A stretch of 64,000 nucleotides of DNA from Neoscytalidium dimidiatum (Eukaryota; Ascomycota; Dothideomycetes; Botryosphaeriales; Botryosphaeriaceae), in NCBI GenBank assembly GCA_037367355.1, contig CM074698.1:124001-188000 (forward strand), written 5' to 3'. The position numbers were made by a program, and so were the translations under genes. Positions 23,913-37,252 of the stretch are shown piece by piece (position 1 is the first letter of the stretch; each line of letters starts with the position of its first letter). The notes under the pieces were generated by a model. The model saw nothing but the letters and a program-made list of their open reading frames with translations, made no database searches and was not told the origin of the DNA.

Positions 23913-26028
23913 AAAAGAAACTTATAAAGAATATATATAAGGCTCTAATATATAGTTATTAAAAAACTAAAAAGATAATTAAGAGAATTACGAGAAGTTA
24001 CTACTTTCTAGAGCTTAAAAAAATAGTCTAGCGGATAATTATATAATATAACCTCTATATTTAAAGTAAGATAATAAGATACGTATTCTATAAACTACTC
24101 TAGCTACTATTAATATTTAAGCGCTCTTAGTAATCTATCTTACTAGACTTTATTACGAACCTATCTAAATTAGAAGAACTACTTACTAGAGTTAAGTATA
24201 ATTTAATACTAGTTATTATAGATAGAATAATAAAATATATATACTATCTACTATATTTAAAGAAGATAAATATAGAAGCTCTTATATATATATTTCTAAG
24301 AACTATTCTTAGTAACTATAGATTATTAGAAGAACTCGTATTAAATAAAAATAAATTATTTATATTATAATTCTAGTAGACTCTTACTAAATAACTTAGA
24401 GCAAAGTATAAGCTCTTAACTATAATATACTTATAAATAGATAGATAAATAGAATAAACTAACTAGACGCTAGAGTAATATCTACGCTATTATCTTAACT
24501 ATATATAAAATAACTAGATAGAACTACTACTTCTAGCTTAGTTTATATATAATAGCTTTAAAGCGTTAGCGATATAAAAATTACTATTCTATACTAACTA
24601 TAATTATAAGCTATCGATCTATAAAGAGTTAATACTAAGTAAATTATTAGTCTAAAAGAAAATTCTTAAGGCTAACTAGCTAAAGATACTCTATAAATAG
24701 CTATATTTAGATCTAGAATTTATAGTTCTATAAATAGATAAATATTATAATAAGCGGTACTAGAAGATACCGTAGCTAAAAAAAGAAAATAAAGTCTATC
24801 TTCTTAAAAAGAATATTAAAATAAGACGACTAAATAGTAAGCTAGATTTTAAGAAAATAGAACTATTTAAGATTAAAGAAAAAATTAGAAAGGTTAATTT
24901 CCGCCTTAATCTACTAGAAATAATATAAATATACTCTATTTTCTACGTATTTCTTCTAGAACTAGTATTAAAGAACGCTAAAACTATAACTTATATAAAA
25001 GAAATACTTCTAGAAAATTCGAACGCTAATAAAAACTAAGATTAGAAAATAGAAAAAGTTCTTAATAGCGGCTATATTAACGGTTAATTTTAATATCTTC
25101 TTAAATAGAAAGAAGAATAGAACGATATCTAAAAACTACTAAAAAACTATAATAGATATAGATAACTTATTAATAAGTTCTATCGCTAAAATCTAGATCG
25201 ACTAATACCGCTAACTTATTAAAAATAAAGGATTTAAAATTAAAATTAAAAAATAAAGACTATTACGTCTAATTAACTAGCTCGAAACTTTTAAGTAGCG
25301 TAGTAATAGAACTAACGCTAGATAACTCGATAGAATAGAATAGACTTATAATAGCGTTAGCTAAGATATTACTATATATATACTTTATTAATCGCTTTTC
25401 CTTAATATTTTTAAAGTTAATAGAATTTCTAGCTTTATAAGCCGCCTTTAGATAATCTAGCTTCTTAAAATTTTTAACGATCTACGCTTTTTTAGAAATT
25501 ATTAGGCTTCTATAACGGCGTAATAGGTCTCGCTATTTATAAATATACTATAACTAGGCTATATTCTTTTAAAGAAGATCTAGTACTACTTACTCTTTTA
25601 ACTTAGCCTTATTAATAGTATACTTTAACTAAAAAACTACGGTAATTAACGTAAGACTCTAAAAAATAGAAGAGAAATAAATAATTAGAATTCTCTAAGC
25701 CGCTACTATTATAGGCGGATAAACTCTAATAAATATATTCGCTATAATATTTATAGCTAAAGTCTATCTTATAAACTATCTCTATCTCGCCTAGCTTACG
25801 ACGCGCGTTTACTAATAAATACGTAGTATAAGAAATAGATATTCTCTTACTAAAAAAATTAATTTTAGAGACTAAGAACTTACGCTTAGTCTTTTAAAAA
25901 TTATACTTACGCTTAAGAGATATAATAGAACGAGACTTATAGAAGAGAAAATAAAGAAGAGATAGAAATCTAAGATATAGGCTAAGCGGAAGAATCTTCG
26001 GGCTAAAAATCTCTAAGAAGAGAAGTAG
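23913..26028 (+). mobile_element. Family B 3' internal region (integrase to LTR), plus strand, RIP-mutated
   Basis: The start aligns with 32,040 onward in the full family B copy (the tagttatta...gaagttactactttctag stretch), and the order continues through the integrase and chromodomain regions. Stops occur throughout. Confidence 0.7.
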
Positions 26029-26431
26029 TATTATAAACTCTAAATATACGAGCTTTATAGCCGTAAGAAACGCGAGCTCGTATAAGAAAATAAGTTATAA
26101 AGCCTAAGACTTCTACGTATAATAGAGTCGTACTTTTAAAAATATAAGATAGCAACGCGTATAAGAATACTAATAGATAATAACTACTACTTATATAAAA
26201 AGAACGTCTATAGATATAATAACTAGAAAGAAGATATAAGCTAATAAAGAGCTTATAAAGAATAAAAGACTATATAAGCGAAAGTAGAAAAGCTAATAAA
26301 AATAAATACTATAAGATAAAAGTATATTAGTAATATCGTCCGCTAATACTAATAGAAGTTAAAATCTAAGAAGTAGACTTTAGCGTCTAAGTTACGTAAG
26401 ATTTATAGAATCTATATAGAATTAGAGCTAA
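26029..26431 (+). repeat. Truncated family B LTR
   Basis: It begins tattataaactc after a purine-rich tract (aagaagagaagtag). It is cut after 403 bp by the start of the next family B LTR, so one family B element inserted into the LTR of another. Confidence 0.7.
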
Positions 26432-27035
26432 TATTACGAACTCCCGAATATACGGGCTTTATAGCTATAAGGGCCGTAAGCCCGTACGGAAAAACGCCTA
26501 TAGGCGTAGTAACTAGGAAGGAGGTACGGTCTAATAGAGAACCCGTAGGGGATAAAAGACCGCGCGGGTAGGAAGTAGAAAGGCGATAAGAATAAATACT
26601 ACGAGATAGGAGTATAGCGGTAATATTGTTCGCTAGTATTAATAGAAGTTAGATTCTAGAAGAGAGGCTTTAGCGTCTAAGTTACGTAGAATCTACTAGG
26701 CTCTTTTAAGAATTAGTAGCCTTAGTACTAATCTAACTCTTAGATTAATCTAATACTACGACTAATCTAATAGTCGTCCTAATCTCTAGATTATTATAGC
26801 GTTACTATAGTATATAGACGTACTTATTAGATAGTACTTTAACCTTCGTAGTTAACTTAAAGTTCTAATTTAATACTATATTAACTTAGAGGTAATAAGG
26901 CCTACTAAACTCCTATATTACGTAACTTCTTATTCTATTATTACTCCCCTTTCCTCGTCTTTAAGGTAAACCCTTCGATAAATTCGAACCTACTAGGCGA
27001 CTCCGAAGCCTAGTAGTAAAGGCCCCGTCGTTATA
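26432..27035 (+). repeat. Family B 5' LTR
   Basis: 604 bp, tattacgaactcccg to cgtcgttata, the RIP form of tgttacga...tcgttaca. It is followed by ctttaactact, the primer-site-like tract shared with family A. Confidence 0.8.
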
Positions 27036-29454
27036 CTTTAACTACTATCCTTATAGAAAAGGAAGCGATTTAATTAGAAAATAGAAAGTATTCTCTTACT
27101 CTAAGAAGTACTAATAGTATTAGCTATTATAGCGGACGTACTTAGCGGTAAGCACGTATAAGAGGCGTAGAATACCCTCGGCTCGTAATAACCGCTATAA
27201 TAAGATACGGCAGCCGGAAATTAACACCCTAATATACTAACTAACGAAGAACTACTTAATATAATTCTAGAACTTCGAAACGAAAACGCTATTCTACATA
27301 TCTAGCTTACCTAGATACTAGCTCTACTACTAGCTACTAAGGTTAAGGTCCCGAAGCTAGACCTATACTATAGAGATCGAAAGAAGACCTAAGCCTTTAT
27401 TATATAGCTAAATAACTATATATACTTTATATACGGTAACTTCGCCGGCCTAGCCGAATAAGTTCTATACGCTAGTATCTACCTTAGAGGATCGGCGAAG
27501 TAATAGTTCCGACCTTTTAAGCGGGAGTACTAGGAGAAACCTATATATCTATAGTCTAAAGTAACCTCGATAATCTTTAGCGACTACTAAAACTTTATAA
27601 AGTAGCTTAAGATAGTCTTTAGCGGCGTCGACGAGAACCGTCTAGCTACTAGGACCCTTATAAGTATAAAATAGAAAAGAACGGTATAGAACTATATAGC
27701 TAAATTCTAAGACGTAGTATACCTCGTAGATAGACACTCTAATCTTACGCTACGTACCTTCTACTACTAAGGACTAAGAAATAAGATTAAAGAAGCTATA
27801 ACGTACTATAAGAAACTAGAAACCCTTAACGATATAATTAAACTAGCCCTACTTATAGATAAGCGTTATATAGAAAGATAGTTTAATAAGAAGAGGTATA
27901 ACGCTAATATCTTAAGATAAGCTAGGCCTCGCTATACCTAAGAAGGAGGCGACGCTATAGAGATAGATAATATAGTCCGATAAGATAAAGGTAAGAATAG
28001 AAAGAACGGTAATAATAAGGATAAGAAAAGGAAATAGAGTAAGAAAGAAAAGGAGCTCTATAAGAAAGGACTATATATCCGATATAGAGATAAATAGAAT
28101 ATAGGATATAAATACTCGAAGAGAGAGTTACGGAAAGTAGCGGTAGCTATCTAAAAATAGGAGGCGCTACGAGAAATCGCTACTATAAAAATAGTAGACT
28201 ATATAGCTCTAAGCTAGATAGCGTACTACGACGATAATTATACTATCTACTAGAGCGATAAGAATACTATAGAATAGTATCCTAGTAAGCTACGACGACT
28301 TAATATAATACTCTAAAAATTAAAAGAGGTCGCGGAGGAAGATATCGAAAGGCACTTCCCGGCCGACGAAGACCTCGTAAATAGCGAAACTAGAGAACTT
28401 TACGATAGTATACTAGAATCTAGTAAGGTAGAAAATACCGAGTAATAGTAGGATTAAGCTATACTCGATTAAATTACGAAGTACCTAAACCGGTACGAAG
28501 ATACGAAGAATATCGAATCCGGTTATATCCCTACGATCTACTAGACCCCCGGAGCGAGAATAGATCTACCGCCGCAATAATACTAGATAAAGAACGGAAA
28601 ACTTAGCTTACGATTCTTCGAAAACGACGTATAGTATCCTTAGAAGAAATCGCTATTAAAAACGGCCGATAAGGTAGTATTCTAGCTCGAAGGAGAAGCC
28701 TAGGAAACGTAGTAATAATAAGACCTCGCGTATCTACGCGATATAGCCTATACCCTCTATCGATACGATATAGCTACGTAAAGCTACGGTATCCTATAGT
28801 AGATATCCGACGAAAAATACGGTAAACCGACCTTCTAGTATCGAGTACGCAACGGGTAAATCTACTAGAGGCGTAAGATTAAGAAGAGATAATAGACTTA
28901 GTAGAAGGAAACCCCGGTCCTAGTTAAGAAATAGAATAAGTATATACGCTACGAGATATTAAAAAACTAGACGGCTTCCCTAGCTAGGAACCCTAGGAGG
29001 AGCTAATACGAAGGTTCCTTAACTAGGTTATATACTTAATATCGAACGGAATATCTCGTAAATAAGAAGAACTTAAAACACTATTAAAAGTACTAGTTAT
29101 AATTAAAGAAACTACTACGTTAGTAATAATCGATAGTAGAGCGTAAGGAAATTTCGTAGACTCTAAATTTCTTAAGAGGAACGACTTACTATTCTAACCT
29201 AAGAAACGCCCCTACGAACTAGATACGTTCGATAGGTTATCGATAGAATACGGTAAGAGCTAGGTAAGGATTGAGACCGGTTAAGTACGAATAATCCTTA
29301 AAGATTACGAAGAACGAATTAACCTAGACGTAACTATAAGCCTAAACTACGATTAAAAACCTACGACCTATATATTAGCTAGAGTACGGGAACTATAATA
29401 TTTCTAGGAGATAAATATAAACGATATCTAGCGAACCTCGAAATAAAAGAGCTA

Positions 29455-29690
29455 GAGCGCTAGAGCTAAGAGCTAGAGAGCTAAAACTAAGAGCTAGAGC
29501 TAGAGAGCTAAGAGCTAGAGCTAGAGAGCTAGAGCCGAGAGCTAAAGCTAGAAAGCTAAGAGTTAGAGCTAAAGAGCTAGAACTAAGAGCTAGAGCTAGA
29601 GAGCTAAGAGCTAAAGCTAGAGAGCTAGAGCCGAGAGCTAGAGCTAGAAAGCTAAGAGTTAAAGCTAGAGAGCTAGACGCTAGAGCTATC
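29455..29690. repeat. AGCTCT/CTAG minisatellite, second copy
   Basis: Reverse complement of the array at 20,640-20,890, with unit-number differences. It lies immediately left of the solo LTR insertion. Confidence 0.8.
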
Positions 29691-29719
29691 TAAAAAGTAC
29701 TCTATAGAGGCTAAGAGAA

Positions 29720-30103
29720 TGTTACGGCGCAGCAAGAAGGGAAGGAGAGGAAGTGCTGAGCTGGAGGAAATCGGACCCACCAACACAACACAGCCAAGAT
29801 ACAAGACGCCCGTGGCCACCCCGATGACTCAGCAACAACACCGCGGTCACAATGCCAAGGCCTGACCACTCAACCTGACCACTAGAACCACCGCGGTCAC
29901 GGCCAGCGGTCACACCCACCATCTCCTACAGTATATAGAGCACACTCGTTCACAGTAGATAGGACCCCCGTGGTCAACTTGTCAATTGATTCCTACCCTA
30001 CTATTGTACGAACCTCCCCTGCCTACCACTGTATTGGCCCCTAGAAAGCCCAAGCTGCCTGACGACGCGCCTCGACTCCCCCAGAAAGAGTCCCGGCGTA
30101 ACA
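29720..30103 (+). repeat. Solo family A LTR (type 2), un-RIPped, with 5-bp target duplication
   Basis: 384 bp, tgttacggcgcag to cggcgtaaca, flanked on both sides by gagaa (29,715-29,719 and 30,104-30,108). This is a clean insertion of a family A element followed by LTR-LTR deletion. CA and TG are normal inside it and nearly absent outside, so insertion came after the RIP of family B or the LTR is protected by its short length. Confidence 0.9.
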
Positions 30104-33100
30104 GAGAATATCCCTTAACGCCCTACTACGTATAAAAAAACGAGGAGAATAAGCTTATATCGTCTATATTAAGCCCAGCCTAGAATAAGAACGCCGAATT
30201 ATAGTATAGATAAGAAAGCGGACCCTAGAAGTTAATAATCCTTAACCGCTTAAAGGAGACTATCTATAACGAATCTACGAGAGGTATAGCCTACTAGGTA
30301 GAGCCCTTAACTAGATACGCGTAACGGAAAGTACTACGGGACTAGAGAACGTACTCCTAGAATTCTAAAAATACGCCGAATTATTTAAAGAACGAGGTAA
30401 AGAATTACTACCTAAGTATAAGCTATAGGACTATAAAATACCTCTATTACTAGGAACGTAGCCTACGTTTAAGCCTATTTATTCTCTCTCTAAGAACGAG
30501 GCGGACGTACTAAGGGAGTATCTCGAAACGAACCTAGAAAGAGGATATATCCGACCCTCTACGTTACCGGCCGGATACCCTATCCTATTCGTATCTAAGA
30601 AAAATAGTAAGCTCCGCCTCTATATCGACTATAGATAACTAAACGACATTACGATAAAAAACCGATACCCGTTACTACGTATCGACAAATTATAGGATAA
30701 ATTAAGAAAAGCTAAATACTTTACTAAGCTAGACCTTAGAGAAGGCTATTATCTCGTCCGGATAAAAGAAGGCGAAGAATAAAAAACGGCTTTCCGAATA
30801 AGATTCGGATATTACGAGTATACGGTAATACTATTTAGGCTTACTAATATACCGGCTACGTTCTAGAGTCTAGTTAACGATATACTATGACCGTACTTAG
30901 ACGTATTCGTACTAGCCTATCTAGACAATATCCTAATATACTTAGAAACGCTCGAGGAATATATCGAGTATATATATAAGATCCTATAGGTACTAGAGAA
31001 ACGGAACCTTCAGATAGCCCTAGATAAGAGCGAATAGTATATATAGAAAACTAAGTATCTAGGGTTTATTATTACCCTAGGATATATTAGTATAGACGAA
31101 AAGAAACTAGACGTAATAAAAGACTAGCCTACGCCGAAAACCGTTAAAGAAGTATAATCCTTCTTTAATTTTACTAACTTTTACCGGAAGTTTATTCTAA
31201 ACTACGCGAAGATAGTAGCTTCGCTTATAGATCTAACTAAGAAAGAATATAGATTTATATAGGAAGAAAAGTAATAGAATACTTTCGACTTACTAAAATA
31301 AATATTTATAGAAGTACTAGTCTTAGAACTATTCTACTCTAACCTATCTATAATAGTAGAAACTAATATATTAGACTACGCTATTAGAGTAGTCTTAAGC
31401 TAGCTAGACAAGTAAGATAGACTATATTCTATCGCGTACTACTTCCGAAAAATAATAGGTTTAAAAAGAAATTACAACGTCTATAATAAGAAACTTCTAG
31501 CTATTATTACGGCTTTTAAAGAATAGAGATACTATCTTAAAGAAGCTAAATACTAGGTTATAGTCTATTACGACTATAAGAATCTTTTATACTTTACTAC
31601 TATAAAAGAATTAAACCGAAGATAGATTAGATAGGCTAAAAAACTAGTATTCTATAATATAAAGATTACCTACCGAAAGAGATTAGAGAACGCTCGCGTA
31701 GACGCGCTAAGTAGAAGAGCCGACTATATAGAAGAAAAGCTAGAACTATAACCGATAATACTAGTAGAGTAGTAGAACGGGTTCTTTATACCCGCTAACC
31801 GCTAGATCTCCGCTATATATAATATAGAGAGAAAATTCGAAGAGTCGCTTACTCCGGCTAAGCTATTAGCTATACGCTTAGAAAGTAATAAATAGAAGCG
31901 TAGAATTTAAAAAGCCTACGTAGAAGACGCTACGGCTTAAGAAATTAGAAATATAGAAAAAGACTCCTAAGTAACTAGAGATATAGATAGTATAATTCTA
32001 TTCTTAGGATTAGTCTACGTCCTAGTAAAACTACGGAAGGAGCTTATAAAGAAAATATACGAGGCCCTAGTATATAGTTATTAAGGAACTAAGAAGACGA
32101 TAGAGAGGATTATAAGAAGTTACTACTTTCTAGGGCTTAGAAAGATAGTCTAGTAGATAGTTACGTAATATAACCTTTATATTCGAAGTAAGATAGCGAG
32201 ATATATATTCTATAGACTACTCTAGCTACTACCGGTATCTAAGCGCCCTTAGTAATCTATCTCGCTAGATTTTATTACGGACTTATCTAAATTAGAAGAA
32301 CCGCTTACTAGAGTTAAGTATAATTTAATACTAGTTATTATAGATAGAATAACGAAATACGCGTATTATCTACTATACCTAAAAAAGATAAATACGAAAG
32401 ATCTTATATATACGTTCTTAAGAACTATTCTTAGTAACTACGAATTACTAGAAGAACTCGTATTAAATAGAGATAGACTATTTATATTACGATTCTAGTA
32501 AACTCTTACTAGATAACTTAAAGTAAAATATAAGCTCTCGACTACGGTATACCTATAGATAGATAGATAAATAAAACGGATTAACTAGACGTTAAAATAA
32601 TATCTACGTTATTATCTTAACTACGTATAGAATAACTAGATAGAACTACTACTACTAGCCTAGTTCGCGTATAATAGCTCTAAAGCGTCGGCGATATAAG
32701 AGTTATCGTTCTACGCTAATTACGGTTACGAGCTATCGACCTATAAAGAGCTAATACTAAGCAAGTTACTAGCCTAGAAAGAAATTCTTAAAGCCGACTA
32801 GCTAAAGATACTCTATAAATAGTTATACCTAGATCTAGAATTTATAGTCCTACGAATAGATAAATACTACGACGAACGGCACTAGAAGGTACCGTAGCTA
32901 AAGAAGAGGGATAAAGTCTACCTTCTTAGAAAAAATATTAAAATAAGGCGACTAAATAATAAGCTAGATTTTAAGAAGATAGGACTATTTAAAATTAAAG
33001 AAAAAATCGGGAAGGTTAATTTCCGCCTTAAATTACTAGAAATAATACGAATATACCTTATTTTCTACGTATTCCTTCTAGAACTAGCACTAAAGAACGC

Positions 33101-34153
33101 TAAAACCGTAATCTATATAGAAGAAATACTCCTAGAAAATCTAAACGCCGATAAAAACTAAGATTAGAAAGTAGAAAAGGTCTTCGATAGCGGCTATATT
33201 AACGGCTAATTTAGATATCTCTTAAAATAGAAAGAAGAATAAGACGATATCTAGAAACTACTAGAAAACTATAATAGATATAGATAACTTATTAATAAGT
33301 TCTATCGCTAAAACTCGGATCGACTAATATCGCCGACTTATTAAATATAAAGAACCTAAAATCGAAATTAGAAAATAGAGACTACCGCGCCTAATCGACT
33401 AGTTTAGAACTCTTAGACGGTATAGTAGCGGAACTAATACTAGACGATCTAGAATAGAATAGACTCGTAATAGCGTTAGCTAAGACGTCGCTACGTATAC
33501 GCTTTACTACTCGTAACTCCTTAGTATTTTTAGAAATAGCGGAATTTCTAGTCTTATAAACCGACTCTAGATAATCTAGCTTCTCTAACTCTTCGACCGT
33601 TTAAATCTTTTAGAAGACTATTAAATAAGTCTAACGACGAAGTAACTTCCTTTACTTTTTAACGCGATCTAAGCGAGCTATAGAAGTACGTAACTTCTAA
33701 CGAGCCCTCTATTCGTCCCGCTTAATCTTTAGTAAGGCTTAGCGAACTTAGAGAACTACGAATAAGAATTAGAAATAATAAGAAAAAGGTAGATAGAAAA
33801 GACTTATAGTCGGAATTATCTAAACTACTAGCGTTATAGGCGGACTTACTCTAGCGAGCGTACTTACTATAACGAGAATATATCCTATCTATCTTATATA
33901 CTATAAAGGAAGAATCGAAGTCGGCCTTACTAGCGTTAGCTAGAAGATAGAAAGAATAAGAAAGAGGTATTAGGAAATTATTACGATTAATCTCGTCGTC
34001 TAAAACTAAATATTTAGTACGCTAGGCGAAGCGCTTACGCTTAAGAGGTATAGTAAGAAAGAACTTACGAAAAAGAAAGATAAGAAGAACGGAAGTAAGA
34101 TATAGATAGAAAGAAAGAATCTTTAGGCTAAAGATCTTTAAGAAGGAGGGTAG

Positions 34154-34642
34154 TATTACGAACTCTAGAATATACGGGCGTTATAGCTATAAAGATTACG
34201 AACCTAAATAGGTAAGAAGTAGAAAGTCGATAGAAACGAGTACGGCGGAACGATAATACTACCTACTCGTATAATTAGAAGTTAGAAGTTAGAAAACGAA
34301 TCTAAGCGCCGCGTATTATATATAACCTATTTTAGATCTCTATAGATCTAAGTACTATATATCTACTCTCGATAAATCTACTATACCTAGATCTAGATTA
34401 TTATAGCCTTACTATAGTATATAGACACGCTCGTTAGATAGTACTTTAACCTTCGTAGTTAACTTAAAATTCTAATTTAATACTATATTAACTTAAAGGT
34501 AATAAGGCCTACTAAACTCCTATATTACGTAACTTCTTATTCTATTATTACTCTCCTTTCCTCGTCTTTAAGGTAAATCCTTCGATAAATCCGAACCTAC
34601 TAGGCGACTCCGAAGCCTAGTAGTAGAGGCCCCGTCGTTATA
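34154..34642 (+). repeat. Family B 3' LTR
   Basis: 489 bp, preceded by the purine tract aagaaggagggtag. Ends tattacgaactc and cgtcgttata. Confidence 0.8.
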
Positions 34643-34985
34643 ATATTTAAAATTAGTTATAAAGTTTTATTACTAGAACTCTAATCTCTTATAAAAATAA
34701 AATTATTTCTAAAAAAGAATAATAAAAAAACTTTTAAAAATTATAAAATTTAGTATAAAATAAATAGAGTTTACTAGCTTAAAAAATATAAAGAATTTAT
34801 ACTAGCTATAGACTTACTAATAGACTTAGCTATTTAAAATATAATAGACTCTATTAACTCGCTATATAGCTATTTAAATAAAAGAAGATTTTTTAAAATT
34901 TTAAAGTTAAAGATATCTTTTTTATTAGTAGCTAGCGCTATTAATAGCTTTTCCGTCTTATAATAATTATATTTATTTAAAATAT
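34643..34985. other. RIP-mutated remnant at the edge of the repeat block
   Basis: AT-rich, CA/TG-poor, without recognisable termini. The base composition changes abruptly at about 34,986 (cattctacttgtcaaatagg), where normal dinucleotides resume. Confidence 0.6.
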
Positions 34986-35404
34986 TAAGACATTCTACTT
35001 GTCAAATAGGCATCCTACCTAGAGGAACCTGAATTGCACAAGGTATGTGCTAAGACTCGAAAAATGGCTCTTTAGCAACCGCTGAAAGATAATCCGTAGC
35101 CGATCGGAAAGCGTGAGGCATACAGCTCAGTGGACGTTGTTAATGCATGAACGATGGGGGAGATGGACACTAGTGAGACCTTGATGTTGCTCTCTGCACT
35201 GATCAGTATACGTACATGAGGGCGCAGTCGGTTTTATCGTGTATGAATGAGTTATGTAGCAATGGGAGTGATGACTAAATGCGCGACTCAGCATAGATGG
35301 GCCGAAAAAGCCGTTGCGGTTGGCGTATGCTACAACTCTGAACGTAGGAAGACATCAAATCCACAGAGTTAGTCCCACCTGTAGCGTTCGGAATATAGAG
35401 GACG
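34986..35404. other. Intergenic, repeat block to transcription factor gene
   Basis: About 420 bp of ordinary composition. No gene, RNA or repeat recognised. It holds the 3' flank of the transcription factor gene. Confidence 0.5.
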
Positions 35405-37252
35405 TCACCGACCCACTAGCAAAGCTGCGTAAGGATACTCTCTTTCCTCCAATTCCTTCATTATTCTCCTACACCTCTGCAGCCCTTCCATTGCCTCCTG
35501 CTTCTTCTCCTCATCCTGGCCGACTTTCACTTCCGCCATGAATGCTTCGTACGCCGTCTTAAGTGGTAAAAGCGTCATCGATAAACCGTAGAGTCCGCAC
35601 CCGACTTGCATGTGGTACGACATGCTCTGGCATATCCTGTTTGCCATCTGGATGATATTCCCCCCGCAGAGCGGCGGCAGGAATATGGTGGCCCGTTGTG
35701 GCACTGGTGATAGTTGTGTCTGTATGGTGATTGGTGGTAGCTGTACTTAAGAGCTGCATTGGAGAGAAATTCGAAGCATGTTCAATCTCAGAAGAAGAAA
35801 CGCTTGTAGATGACGGAGGAAAGTTGTCATCTATATTGAGGATTGAAGAAAGTAGCATAATTCGAAAGCACCATATGTGGGTAAGGAGTGTAGCGTTAGG
35901 GAGATCGGGAAACCGAATATCCGCAGAATAAGACGACGAAGACTTGAGCTCGGATGGTTTTGTTGTCGCAGGAGGGGCTTGAGCTTGAACACGTTTCCAA
36001 AATAGTGGCTCAGGTTTAGTACTAAGGATACTCCGAGTCCAGTTCTCCAGCTGGCAGAGAGCAGAGACAAATCGTCGACGTAGCTCGCGGCTAGCGAGGA
36101 CGTTGGTGGCACCAGGAGACTGAGAAATGCTGTCAAGAGATTCAAAGAGAGTGGGAATATCGGCTACCATGCTGAGAAGCTCATGCATGTCGGAGATCGG
36201 TTGTAGAGAGAACGGTACGGATCGCCAATCTGCCGAGGTGGAAAGGAAGGTGGGTATGCGGGTGCAAAAGCTTTGGAATATCTAATGCGAGCGCTTTGAT
36301 TAGTTCGGGCTCTGAAATAAGAGGCCATTAGAGGTGTCCAACTTCACGTACAAGCAGGGTCCTGCAAGCAAGGAAAATTCGATGATTCACTCCAGACGTG
36401 AAGTGTGCGGGGTTTGACATACGGAGCAGCTCCGTAGCTCCCGCACCATGCATCAGCCAACCGGTTGGGAGGGTTGGCGATAGCTTCTGCAGACAAAAAA
36501 TTAGCTGCGACGTTGTGGCAGTTCTTGGGTCCTAGAGCAAGTATACCTCCACCATAGTCAAGCACATGATGGCAGCACCTAACTCGGGACTGAATAGCTT
36601 GGCCTTTCCTGGTCTCGGCTCCTTGATTAAAAGACGAAGTGCAGAGTTATACGTTGAGACGCGTTGGTTATCAGTCATCCGTCTCTGCGGCCCTCTGCTA
36701 AGAATAGCTGACCCAACAGCTGCCAACGCGGCGGAAAAGATGGGGTCGTGCTTCCCGGCGGTGCCTAAGCCTGGGAGCATTTCGACCCACATGGCACAGA
36801 AAAAATCACCAGGCCGATGCACTCCGCCAGATGACTCAAGGAATCTAGGGTCCGGCGCATACTCTCTCATGAGTAAATGAATGGTAATATCCGATGGAGC
36901 TGGCTGTAGGTCGAATGAGCGAAGCGACGGAGACGCTTGCGCAGAGCTTAGCGAGCTTAACGTGGGGTTGCCAGGCTTCGCAGAGGCATGCAACGCCCGC
37001 CGGGCATGGCTGGAAGGCTTCGCTGAACTCCCAGGAGTGGAGGCATGCGCAACGAAGATAAAGTCATGTTCATAGCCCCCACACTGGCGCCCGGTTAGAA
37101 CGCATTGGGAGCAGGCTGGACGTTTGCGGTCGCACTGCGTTTTTGGTTAAGGAATGCGGACTGGTCAAGTCTACGGACACATGTTGACATTCACTCACTG
37201 CCAGCCTCCGAGCCCGACACGTGTGGCATACAGTCGTCTGTCGGATTTTCAT
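35405..37252 (-). CDS. Zn2Cys6 transcription factor with fungal-specific C-terminal domain
   Basis: Five exons: 37,252-37,199, 37,134-36,547, 36,486-36,352, 36,281-35,747, 35,703-35,405. All four introns (64, 60, 70 and 43 nt) are GT..AG and keep phase, giving 536 aa. Splicing the first intron restores a textbook binuclear cluster, CX2CX6CX6CX2CX6C, with cysteines 9, 12, 19, 26, 29 and 36 (CHTCRARRLACDRKRPACSQ, then C29 and C36). The rest has features of the PF11951-type regulatory domain: PTGWLMHGAGATELLRM, FLACRTLLIFQSF, and the C-terminal ICQSMSYHMQVGCGLYG. It should act in the nucleus as a sequence-specific regulator. Targets are unknown. It is the first gene to the right of the RIP block, about 420 bp away, and is itself free of RIP signs. 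Start chosen at the ATG eight codons before the first Cys. Confidence 0.85.

Larger units (their letters stand above)
26432..34642 (+). mobile_element. Full-length family B chromovirus, RIP-mutated, interrupted by a solo family A LTR
   Basis: It is bounded by LTRs at 26,432-27,035 and 34,154-34,642. The mutated RT is readable at 30,715-30,960 (KYFTKLDLREGYYLVRIKEG, then YLDNIL for YLDD). The integrase region lies around 31,900-32,700, and a mutated chromodomain at about 33,175-33,340 (FRYLLKWKEE, LINKFYR). About 800 bp separate the chromodomain from the 3' LTR, more than pol needs. The LTRs differ in subtype and length (604 and 489 bp). Pentamers gctaa and atatt do not match, so recombination is likely here too. 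Confidence 0.85.

Noticed and set aside
26432..34642. Idea that family B LTRs mark a clean single insertion
   Set aside because: The LTRs differ in subtype and length, and the flanking pentamers gctaa and atatt do not match even when transitions are allowed.
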